Shown here piece after piece: positions 1 through 6,500 of a stretch of 6,976 nt of DNA. The number at the start of each line of letters is the position of its first letter. Position 1 is the stretch's first letter. The position numbers and the translations under genes were made by a program. Origin of the DNA: Prevotella sp. UBA746 (GTDB lineage: Bacteria > Bacteroidota > Bacteroidia > Bacteroidales > Bacteroidaceae); assembly GCA_002298545.1 (NCBI GenBank), contig DBKQ01000110.1, forward strand, positions 1 through 6,976, read 5' to 3'. Below the pieces are notes generated by a model. It made no database searches. It saw only the letters and a list, made by a program, of their open reading frames with translations, and was not told the origin of the DNA.

Positions 1-1098
1 ATACAGGCGCGTTTTCCATTTTATGGCATTCGTGAAAGCCCAAGTCAGGTCTACCGTACATTCCGAACCGAAATCGTTCAGCGTATGCTCACCCTCTTTC
101 AGTCCGTAGCGCGTAGCAAGTGCCTTTCGTCCCACATATTTAAAGTTGTAGGCGAGCGGAGCCAGATGCATCGTTCCCGTCAGTCTCTTGTTAAACCATT
201 CCACTGCATAATCCATACCGACAGAGAGGTTTATGTTCAGAGGTGAGAGAATGTCGGAATAAACATTGCTGTCGTTGCTTTTATATCCACGCATAAACTG
301 TGTATATGCAATGAGCTGTAGGGAATAATACCATTTCTTTGATGCTTGCAGACCGAGTTTTCCCGTGTAGCGGATAAGGTCTTCCGAAGTTTTGAAGCTG
401 TGCAGTGTGTCGCCCCTTGAGGTTTGGAAACCGAGTTTCATTTCCAGTTTGTTGTCAAACTTCACTTTCTGCTTGTTGTTATAATTGGCCTGCATCGTAA
501 CGCTTGCCACCATAGAGTAGTTGCTCTCGCCGCCCTTATACCAGTTTGAGGAAACATAGTTTTGCAGCATCTGCAGATAATAGTCGCCGCTGTATTTCCA
601 GAAATTAGGTTTCTTAACCACAATTTCTACCGGCATGTTGAAGTTCTCGTCGTATCCGGGATTGTCTTCAGCCTTGCTGACGAATTTTTCCTTGTTCTTG
701 ATAGGAGCCTTAATCTCCTTGTCGATGGCACCAGCCTTGTTGAGCACCTTCTCGCTTTTTGTCACCAGTTCCGGGTGATTGAGATAGATATTCATCATAA
801 CCCTGTCGATTGCAGTCTGTGTGTCGTCTGATTTCTCCCCGCTGAGCATGTTCCCTACTACCGAGTGGTAGAATGTTGCAGGCGAGAAGAGATAGAATGT
901 CCTTCCGTCGCCGTCATTACTCCCGGCATCGGTTTTTGTCGTGTCGAGTCTTGCCTTCAGTGCCGCAAGGGAGTCGGCATAGGCTTTAACTATGAGAGTG
1001 TCCCTTTGTTTGAGTCTCTTGAGCCTTGTTGACTGTTGCGCTACGGTAGCCGTAGTCGAGGCAAGCAGCGCAAAAACTATAATGTTCCTTATTTTCAT
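1..1098 (-). CDS. DUF3078 family exported protein, 3' end truncated by window edge
   Basis: The frame is open from an ATG at 1098 to the left edge, giving 366 residues with no stop, so the C-terminus is missing. Residues 1-20 are a signal peptide (MKIRN, hydrophobic IIVFALLA, cleavage expected after TVA before QQ). Residues 21-170 are polar and helical-looking. From about residue 160 the chain alternates aromatic and polar residues like a beta-barrel. It contains NWYKGGESN at 185-193, the tryptophan/glycine-rich signature I associate with DUF3078 of Bacteroidetes, followed by strands such as KVKFDNKLEMKLGFQ. The family is widespread in Bacteroidales and has no known biochemical role; an outer-membrane barrel is inferred. 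The start has only an A/T-rich leader and no Shine-Dalgarno, as is normal in this phylum. It lies 107 bp downstream of the DUF1573 gene on the same strand, with a terminator-like hairpin between them, so it is probably a separate transcription unit. Confidence 0.85.
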   Translation of the reverse strand, partial: MKIRNIIVFALLASTTATVAQQSTRLKRLKQRDTLIVKAYADSLAALKARLDTTKTDAGSNDGDGRTFYLFSPATFYHSVVGNMLSGEKSDDTQTAIDRVMMNIYLNHPELVTKSEKVLNKAGAIDKEIKAPIKNKEKFVSKAEDNPGYDENFNMPVEIVVKKPNFWKYSGDYYLQMLQNYVSSNWYKGGESNYSMVASVTMQANYNNKQKVKFDNKLEMKLGFQTSRGDTLHSFKTSEDLIRYTGKLGLQASKKWYYSLQLIAYTQFMRGYKSNDSNVYSDILSPLNINLSVGMDYAVEWFNKRLTGTMHLAPLAYNFKYVGRKALATRYGLKEGEHTLNDFGSECTVDLTWAFTNAIKWKTRLY

Positions 1099-1108
1099 TT
1101 TATTAGGG

Positions 1109-1136
1109 CAAAAATAAACCCCGGTTCCTTTGTCAA
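1109..1136 (-). promoter_or_regulatory. Possible Bacteroidetes promoter for the DUF3078 gene
   Basis: On the minus strand TATTTTTG (1116-1109) fits the -7 consensus TAnnTTTG, and TTG (1136-1134) lies 17 bp upstream, a little short for the -33 element. The start codon at 1098 would leave a leader of only a few bases. The same bases serve as the T-tract of the terminator-like hairpin, so the two readings compete. Confidence is low. Confidence 0.3.
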
Positions 1137-1154
1137 TAATCAGAAGCGGGGTCT
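1110..1154 (-). terminator. Candidate intrinsic terminator after the DUF1573 gene
   Basis: Read on the minus strand, AGACCCCG (1154-1147) pairs with CGGGGTTT (1123-1116), an 8-bp stem with one G-U pair and five G-C pairs. A U-rich run (ATTTTT, to 1110) follows directly. The 23-nt loop is large, which weakens the call. It lies about 50 bp past the DUF1573 stop codon and just before the DUF3078 start, where a terminator separating the two genes would be expected. Confidence 0.45.
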
Positions 1155-1171
1155 TGTCGTTATTCTTATTC

Positions 1172-1184
1172 CGGCATGATGCCG
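1172..1184. repeat. Small palindrome between DUF1573 and DUF3078 genes
   Basis: CGGCAT and ATGCCG flank a single G, a 13-bp interrupted palindrome. It can form a short hairpin with a 5-bp stem and 3-nt loop in RNA from either strand. No T-run follows on the minus strand, so it is not a terminator by itself. It may stabilise the 3' end of the DUF1573 mRNA or be a protein-binding site; nothing in the sequence decides. Confidence 0.3.
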
Positions 1185-1205
1185 TAAAATACTGTCGTTG
1201 TCGCG

Positions 1206-1598
1206 TTATTTTCCCTGTGGCACGGTCATGTCGCCTTCAACATAGAGTCTTACCACCTCCGGCGTGCCGTTAGTTCTTACGGTGATGCTCTTTTTGAAGT
1301 GTCCTTCAAACTTGCCCTTGCCGTTGTATGTTACTTTCAGCGTGCCGCTCTGTCCCGGTGCCACTGGCTTTTTGGTATATGTTGGCACTGTGCATCCGCA
1401 GCTTGCCACAGCCTGGTTTATAATCAGTGGGGCGTCGCCGTTGTTCTTGAAAGTAAAAGTGCATGTCTGTATTTTGCTCTCAGGGAAAGTCCCGAAGTTC
1501 CATGTCGTCTTGTCGAATGTAATTTTTGCCTGTTTCTGTGCGAAAGCTGTTGTGACCACAGCCATAATCAGCATAGTCACCATTAAAATCTTTTTCAT
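1206..1598 (-). CDS. DUF1573 family exported Ig-like protein
   Basis: A complete 130-residue protein. Residues 1-20 form a signal peptide (MKK, a hydrophobic stretch, then TTAFA before QKQ). The mature part starts with ITFDKTTWNFGTF (26-38), followed by a TFTFKNNGDAPLII strand pair, the hallmark SCGCT at 66-70, PGQSG, and VTYNGKGKFEGHFKKSITV near the end. This order is the DUF1573 (PF07610) pattern: a single small immunoglobulin-like beta-sandwich of the ASH/MSP type, very common in Bacteroidetes. Length fits a one-domain member. It is expected in the periplasm or on the outer surface; there is no lipobox cysteine after the signal peptide. C67 and C69 are the conserved pair and C46 is an additional cysteine. 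The molecular function of the family is unknown. A well-formed TAnnTTTG promoter lies about 80 bp upstream, and a hairpin resembling a terminator follows, so it is probably monocistronic. Confidence 0.92.
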   Translation of the reverse strand: MKKILMVTMLIMAVVTTAFAQKQAKITFDKTTWNFGTFPESKIQTCTFTFKNNGDAPLIINQAVASCGCTVPTYTKKPVAPGQSGTLKVTYNGKGKFEGHFKKSITVRTNGTPEVVRLYVEGDMTVPQGK

Positions 1599-1639
1599 CG
1601 TTTTATGTTTTTATTAAACGTTATTTCTTTTTGTCTACA

Positions 1640-1654
1640 GGAGAGTCATTCTCC
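1640..1654 (-). other. Hairpin in the DUF1573 5' leader
   Basis: On the minus strand GGAGA and TCTCC flank the loop ATGAC, a 5-bp stem inside the predicted leader of about 70 nt between the promoter and the ATG at 1598. It may act in mRNA stability. No riboswitch family is recognised. Confidence 0.3.
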
Positions 1655-1675
1655 CCGTAATAGTATAAATCTTTG

Positions 1676-1709
1676 CAAAGTTACTTTATCTTTTTGTAAT
1701 TGCATAAAA
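1676..1709 (-). promoter_or_regulatory. Bacteroidetes sigma-70-type promoter for the DUF1573 gene
   Basis: The minus strand carries TAACTTTG (1683-1676), an exact match to the -7 consensus TAnnTTTG and followed by C as is common. A T-run (CTTTTAT, around 1709-1704) lies at about the -33 distance. The predicted start of transcription is near 1670, giving a leader of about 70 nt. The -7 box overlaps a perfect 10-bp palindrome CTTTGCAAAG (1671-1680), which might also be an operator. Confidence 0.6.
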
Positions 1710-1818
1710 GTAAATACTTTTTTTCGTTAAATTAACGTGCAGATAAAATGAGGGACGTTTATTAAGATTGCCTGTATTGACATTCTTTTCCTGTTTTTTT
1801 AGAAAATACAGAAAAAGT

Positions 1819-2163
1819 GGTTCTTCGTCAATTTTGGTGGTGCTTTTAGACGAAAACCGACAAAACACCGTTATTTCTTGCTCGCCTTCGGCTTATATCT
1901 ATAGGAGTAAAGTTTCACTTACGAGAGCAAGCTCTCGTCATGAACCTTTACTTCTATAGATAGTGGTGCTCCTGGAGCACCACGCAAAAAATAACGGCGA
2001 TAAACATAAAAAACAAGTTAATCAAATTCAATTAAAACATATGAAAGTTGTACAGACTGTTATATCCTTTTACTGTACCTTAATTTGGTTTGTATTTTAT
2101 CTATTAGCAAAGGGGGTATCGGTTTTCGTCTAAAATTCCTACCACCTAAATTGAAGAAGAACC
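1819..2163. mobile_element. 345-bp non-autonomous element (MITE) with ISL3-like ends
   Basis: The left end (1819-1860) and the reverse complement of the right end (2163-2119) match closely. The outer 23 bp, beginning GGTTCTTC and ending GGTGGT, agree at 21 of 23 positions. After a 2- versus 5-base spacer, the inner TTTTAGACGAAAACCGA is identical over 17 of 17. The flanking 8-mers, gaaaaagt (1811-1818) and ggaaaagt (2164-2171), agree at 7 of 8 and look like a target-site duplication. ISL3-family insertion sequences are known for related inverted repeats and 8-bp duplications, so an ISL3-derived MITE is the best fit. It holds no transposase and must have been moved in trans. The interior is AT-rich and carries a nested hairpin cluster. 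The family assignment is from memory of the end sequence; the structure itself is directly visible. Confidence 0.75.
1868..1997. repeat. Nested three-level hairpin cluster inside the MITE
   Basis: The outer arms CCGTTATTTCTTGC (1868-1881) and GCAAAAAATAACGG (1984-1997) are reverse complements except at one position. Inside lie two further hairpins. The first pairs 1897-1917 (ATCTATAGGAGTAAAG...) with 1941-1961 at 19 of 21 Watson-Crick positions plus one G-U, and it is capped by ACGAGAGC-AA-GCTCTCGT (1921-1938). The second is GTGGTGCTCC-T-GGAGCACCAC (1963-1983), a perfect 10-bp stem. The whole can fold as a closed multi-branch structure in DNA or RNA. No function is recognised; it could itself be a smaller element inserted into the MITE. 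Confidence 0.7.
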
Positions 2164-2226
2164 GGAAAAGTTTCGAGCTGTATGGTTGAAAATGATAGCT
2201 CTAATCATCAATAAATGAAGTTTAAT

Positions 2227-2337
2227 GTAGTAGGTGCGGTGTCTCACCGCACAGTAGCAAGAACATTACAGACTATTTGTAGTTGGAAAATGATAGATAT
2301 CTTTCCTTGTTGTGCGGTGAAACACCGCACCTACTAC
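2227..2337. repeat. Inverted pair of palindromic hairpin units
   Basis: The 27-bp unit at 2227-2253 (GTAGTAGGTGCGGTG..., ending CACCGCACA) recurs inverted at 2311-2337, agreeing at 26 of 27 positions. Each unit is itself a hairpin, with GTGCGGTG and CACCGCAC or its equivalent flanking a 3-nt loop. The single difference lies in the loop, so the stem is preserved. A second inverted pair, TAGTTGGAAA (2280-2289) and TTTCCAACTA (2340-2349), overlaps the right side. The near-direct repeat GTTGAAAATGATAG (2185-2198) / GTTGGAAAATGATAG (2282-2296) precedes each half. This is the architecture of a REP doublet or REP-derived element; no nearby RAYT transposase is visible. Confidence 0.7.
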
Positions 2338-2370
2338 GATTTCCAACTATACAGGAAAAAGTTTTTTTCC

Positions 2371-2850
2371 GAAAAAGTATCAAAGTATCATTATTTTGTC
2401 GTGATATATAGATAACTTGTTGATATTCTGTAATATACGAGATTTTTGTGGAATGATACTTCTCCGGTTACTCGCCTTAAAGTATCATAGAAGTATCATA
2501 GAAGTATCATAAAAGTCTCATTGAGTCTGATTGATACATTCAGAAGGCTGCAATAGTTTTATTATTTGTAATGCCCAATTCGTTGCCCGCAATTTGGGCA
2601 ATCGATGCCCACTACTAAGGGCATCGATGCCCACGGCTAAAGACATCGATGCCCACATTGTGGGCAATGCCGCGGGGCAGTAAAACAAAATTGCGTAAGG
2701 CTGTTTTCCGATAATAGCCAATGATACTTCAATGATACTTTTATGATACTTCTTTGTCAATAAAAGAGAAAAGTATCATTTTGTATATTGCAGATAATCA
2801 GCTCGTTATGTCTGATTTTTTATCAATTTATGATACTATGATACTTTTTC
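2371..2850. repeat. About 480-bp mirror-symmetric imperfect palindrome
   Basis: Words GTATCA or TGATAC start at 2377, 2385, 2454, 2482, 2493 and 2504 on the left and at 2722, 2733, 2744, 2773, 2831 and 2839 on the right. Order, orientation and spacing mirror each other about position 2615. The outer end GAAAAAGTATC (from 2371) matches the reverse complement ending at 2850. Further in, ATAAC..G.TGAT..TCTG.AATATAC occurs on both arms, the reverse complement of 2719-2752 aligns with 2501-2533, and the symmetry continues into the GC-rich centre (TTGCCC-CAAT-GGGC...ATCGATG on each side). Arms are about 235 bp, diverged and with small indels. It contains no protein-coding signal. It is probably a fold-back/MITE-like element or a long hairpin-forming locus. 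I see no target duplication. Confidence 0.75.
2601..2666. repeat. Three tandem copies of a 22-bp repeat with ATCGAT core
   Basis: ATCGATGCCCAC starts at 2601, 2623 and 2645, an exact 22-bp period, with the remaining 10 bases of each unit diverged. The middle copy contains the perfect 14-bp palindrome GGGCATCGATGCCC (2619-2632). Flanking hairpins TTGCCC/GGGCAA and GCCCAC/GTGGGC lie to the left and in the third copy. This GC-rich island forms the centre of the larger palindrome. Three copies without unique spacers of uniform length do not make a CRISPR array. Confidence 0.7.
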
Positions 2851-3053
2851 CGAGATTTTTTATTTATACGTGCGAGTAACGACAACAGGTTTATGTAAAA
2901 AAACAACAATAACGAACATACAACTTTATGACGTGACTACCATTATGAGAATAAGCTATCGGGTTATTAATGTTATGAATTAAGCAGGTTTGCATCATAA
3001 TCCAGAGTAATACATGGTAAAGAAATCGTTTTGCATTCTTATTTTCCTTTAAA

Positions 3054-3085
3054 TTTGCACCGTCCGTAATTTTTCGTTACTTTTG
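3054..3085 (+). promoter_or_regulatory. Strong Bacteroidetes promoter upstream of the structured region
   Basis: TTTG at 3054-3057 is separated by 20 bp from TACTTTTG at 3078-3085, an excellent match to the phylum consensus TTTG-N19-21-TAnnTTTG, followed by C. A second -7-like box, TAAATTTG, lies at 3050-3057 and shares the TTTG. Transcription would begin near 3090-3092, some 410-440 bp before the helicase start codon. This is the best promoter on the plus strand upstream of that gene. Confidence 0.6.
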
Positions 3086-3090
3086 CACAT

Positions 3091-3447
3091 GTCATAGGCT
3101 ACGGATTGCCTCCAATGTGTTGGCGGCGCTAATCAAAGCCCGTGCATGATTATAATTTAAGAAAGACGTTTGCTTGACGTCTTTGTCTGACCTTTCGAAA
3201 CGTAGGAAATTTCAAAATGGGAATCAGATGAAGATTGTAGTGGACGTCTACCCATCGTGTATATACACGTTGTATAGGTGTACTCTGTCCTCTCGTGGGA
3301 TAGAGTATGCTCTGTGCTATCATATATATACCTCAAATGGTGTAGACATCTGTTGCTTCTTATCTTTGTTCCCGAGGTTATTTTCCTACGTACCTGAAAG
3401 GCAAAGATAAGGCAAAAGGCAACAGATTCCTACGCCTTTTTGTTTTT
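3091..3447 (+). ncRNA. Candidate structured RNA or attenuated leader upstream of the helicase gene
   Basis: The stretch runs from the predicted start after the TTTG/TACTTTTG promoter to a terminator-like T-tract. Stems visible in order are: GCCTCCAA/TTGGCGGC (3108-3127); AAAGACGT/ACGTCTTT (3162-3184); palindrome CGTGTATATACACG (3256-3269); AGGTGTA (3276-3282) with TATACCT (3327-3333), closing around ACTCTGTCC/GGATAGAGT (3282-3306, one G-U); and a long hairpin of 3339-3368 with 3402-3436. GACGTCTACC (3243-3252) can pair instead with GGTGTAGACATC (3339-3350), the left arm of that hairpin, which is the arrangement of an attenuator. A 78-codon frame inside has no recognisable domain. It does not match tmRNA, RNase P RNA or tRNA features that I know. 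A Bacteroidales 6S-type RNA is possible but unproven. Ends are estimates. Confidence 0.35.
3339..3447 (+). terminator. Terminator-like long hairpin with T-tract before the helicase gene
   Basis: The arm 3339-3356 (GGTGTAGACATCTGTTGC) pairs with 3419-3436 at 15 of 18 positions, and the inner arms CTTATCTTTG (3359-3368) and CAAAGATAAG (3402-3411) pair perfectly. TTTTTGTTTTT (3437-3447) follows at once. A competing local hairpin, AAAAGGC (3414-3420) with GCCTTTT (3434-3440), also abuts the T-tract. Either could stop transcription 55-90 bp before the helicase start, conditionally or constitutively. Confidence 0.5.
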
Positions 3448-3503
3448 ATAATCCTGACCTTAAACGAAAAGATATTTCTGCTTGGGGAGTCGGTGGAAGA
3501 CAA

Positions 3504-6500
3504 ATGGCATTACGTCCCAAAAACGAAATACTTATGAGCACCAAATTTTTTAATAATACTCCCGACAATTCGCTGTTTGAAAAATTCAAGGGCATAGCCC
3601 ATAATATGCTTGATTTCCATACATTCCAAGCCGTTGTAGGATATTTCCGCAGTTCTGGATATTTCAAGCTTCGTGAGGAATTCAAAAACGTAAAGAAGAT
3701 ACAGATACTCGTGGGCATCAATATCGACAATATCTTCCGCAAACAGTCAAAAATGTTTTTCGGAAAGATCGACGAGAAAGCTGTGGTCGAAGCATATTCC
3801 AAGGACTTCGTTGAGGAAGTGAAAAACGCCGGATATGATGAGGAAACGGAACGGGGAATCCTGCAATTCTGTCAGGACATCGTTGACGGCAAGTTAGAGA
3901 TGCGTGTTCACCGCTCCAAGAACCTACACGCCAAATTCTATCTGCTGCTGCCCGAAAATCACAACCCGAACTCCGACGGATGGGTGATAATGGGTTCGTC
4001 AAATCTTTCTGATTCAGGATTGGGCACAACAAAGACAGACCGCTATGAACTGAACATAGCCCTGAAGGATTACGACGATGTAGACTACTGCAAGAATGAG
4101 TTTGAAACCCTTTGGCAGGATGCCGTGCCGATAGAGATGAGCGACATAGAAGAAATGAAGGCCAAGACACATCTCGGACAGACTCCTACGCCATACGAAC
4201 TCTATATGAAGGTGCTTATCGACACCTTCGGCTCGCAGGTGGAGGATGATTTCACGATGGAACTGCCAGATGGCGTGAGAGACATCAGATATCAGCGCGA
4301 CGCCGTTGTACAGGGCTATCAGATGCTGATGAAGCATAACGGATTCTTCCTTGCTGATGTAGTGGGACTCGGCAAGACTATCGTTGCCGCGATGATAGCA
4401 AAACGCTTTGTTGAAGCCAACGGCAGGTACACTAATATACTTGTAGTTTATCCGCCAGCCTTGGAAAAGAACTGGAAGGACACGTTCAAGCTTTTCGGTA
4501 TCAAGCGCTATGCACAGTTTGTCAGCAACGGCAGCTTGAACAAGATAATCACAGGTGAGGATAATTTTAGAGACAAGGCGGAATATGATATGGTTATCGT
4601 TGACGAGGCGCACAATTTCCGCAGCGACACAGCCGGGAGATACGACGACCTGCAACTTATCTGCAAATCGCCAAGAATAAACGAAGGTATGGTAAGGGGC
4701 AGACAAAAGAAGGTTATGCTTCTTTCGGCAACACCTTTGAACAACCGTCCGACGGACTTGCTCAACCTCTTGCTGCTGTTTCAGAATGCCCGTTTCTCAA
4801 CGATAGAGGGAATACAGAATCTTCCCGTTACGTTCTCTCCGTGGATAGATGAATATGCAAAGCTGATGCGCGAACGAAAGAATGACCCGACGGGCAAGAA
4901 AAATGCCGAGTTTGCCCGGCGTACAGATGCTCTTTATGAGCAAATCAGAACACAGGTAATCGATAAGGTTACCGTGCGCCGCACAAGGAACAATATAAAG
5001 AATGTTCCGGCATACAGGGAAGACCTTGATGCGCAACATATCGTATTCCCCGACATATTGCCGCCTAACGAGCTGGAATATGTGCTCGACGGCGGATTGG
5101 ATGACCTCTTTTATAATACTATGGATATTCTGACCGATACTCCAAACAAGGAAACCAATCCCGAGGGAAAGGGACTTCACTATGCCAGATACCGCGCCAT
5201 TGAATTTTTGCAGGGAGACGCACGTAAGAAATATCCACGTGCCCTGCATACATCAACTCTGCTCACTGCGATATACCGTGTACACATGGTGAAACGTCTC
5301 GAAAGCAGTTTCTATGCGTTCCGCCGGTCTCTACATACTTTCCTCCGTATCACTAACGACATGATAAAGATGTTTGAGGAGAATAAGGTTATTATCGCTC
5401 CCGATTTTGATGTGAAAGACATGCAGGCGAAGGGATGGGACCTTGACCGCATTATTGACTATATTGTTGAAAAATCAGGAAAGGATAGAAAAAATTATGA
5501 ATTTAATGATAGCGATTTCAATGATGTGTTCCTGCAGATGCTTCATGAGGATGCCGAGAAACTGGAGACCCTTTGCAAGCAATGGGACGCAGTACAGACG
5601 GATCCGAAGCTCGAACTCTTTATCGACAAACTGAAGAATGAGCTTTTCAAAAAGGAAATGAATCCTGCGGGCAAACTCGTTGTCTTCTCAGAGAGTGTAG
5701 ACACCGTGAACTATCTAACGGAGCAACTGAAAGAGAGGCTGCAACGTGATGATATCCTCGATGTGTGTGCAGCCAACCGCGACAGTCTTCAGCAGACGAT
5801 ACGCGAATGCTTTGATGCCAACAGTAAGGAGCAGAGCGACCGGTATAATATTGTAATTACTTCGGATGTGCTTGCCGAGGGAATTAACCTGCACCGGGCT
5901 AATGTAATCATAAACTATGATTCTCCATGGAACGCCACAAAACTGATGCAGCGTATCGGACGAGTAAACCGTATCGGGTCGGTGGCTGACAAAATTTACA
6001 ACTATATGTTTTATCCGTCGGCGCAGGGCAATAAGGAGATCCACCTTTACAGTAATGCACTTATTAAGATGCAGGGTTTCCATTCTGCTTTTGGCGAGGA
6101 TGCACAGATTTATTCTAAAGAGGAGATCGTGAAGGATTTTAAGATGTTCAACCCTAACATTCAGGATACTGTAGACCGGAATCTGAAATTCCTTGAGGAG
6201 GTGCGGGAACTTTACCGTTCCAACCGTGCCCTTTACAACAAAATCAAGGCTCTGCCGCTAAAGAGCCGTACGGTGAGGGCTGTTGATGCTTGTCTGGTGA
6301 AAAATCGCGACATGCATAATTCTACCATGGTGTATCTGTCGTCGCCACGAAAAACGGAATACTATTGGGTGAGTGGTGACGGCGAGGCGGTGTCGCTTCC
6401 TTTCCTTGATGCCATGGACATAATGAAGGCGCAGGCGGATGAGCAGCCGCTGGATTTCTCTAAGGTTATGGACTCACATTATGAGCAGGTTAAGTTGGCT

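Larger units (their letters stand above)
1599..3503. other. 1.9-kb intergenic region without a convincing protein gene
   Basis: The open frames here (up to 80 codons) have no recognisable domain, no sensible start context, and mostly run through inverted repeats on both strands, so I treat them as chance. The stretch is AT-rich apart from a GC-rich island at about 2580-2680. It contains a mobile-element relic, several classes of palindrome, one strong promoter and one terminator-like hairpin, each listed separately. Between 2851 and about 3049 I see nothing beyond AT-rich sequence. Confidence 0.7.

Noticed and set aside
562..831. 89-codon plus-strand open frame
   Set aside because: It is antisense to the DUF3078 gene, whose signal peptide and family signature are clear on the other strand.
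2215..2415. 66-codon plus-strand open frame
   Set aside because: It is composed largely of the inverted hairpin pair and the start of the palindrome; no coding character.
2595..2670. CRISPR array
   Set aside because: Only three 22-bp-period copies, cores of 12 bp and variable 10-bp remainders too short to be spacers, and no cas genes.
2518..2760. 80-codon minus-strand open frame
   Set aside because: It runs across the 22-bp tandem repeats and the right arm of the palindrome; its apparent sequence simply translates those repeats. No domain, and no promoter fits.
3174..3410. 78-codon plus-strand open frame in the same frame as the helicase
   Set aside because: It covers multiple RNA stems, has no recognisable domain and ends at a stop (3408-3410) well before the helicase start. 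Its composition is cysteine/tyrosine-rich and unlike a Bacteroidales protein. A broken N-terminal extension of the helicase was considered but the residues do not resemble the PLD family.
3091..3447. tmRNA or RNase P RNA
   Set aside because: Length is similar, but I find no tRNA-like end with CCA/T-loop, no tag frame ending in Ala-Ala, and no RNase P signature segments.
4014..4706. 230-codon minus-strand open frame inside the helicase gene
   Set aside because: It is antisense to the conserved Walker A and DEAH regions, which explains its length; no domain is recognised.
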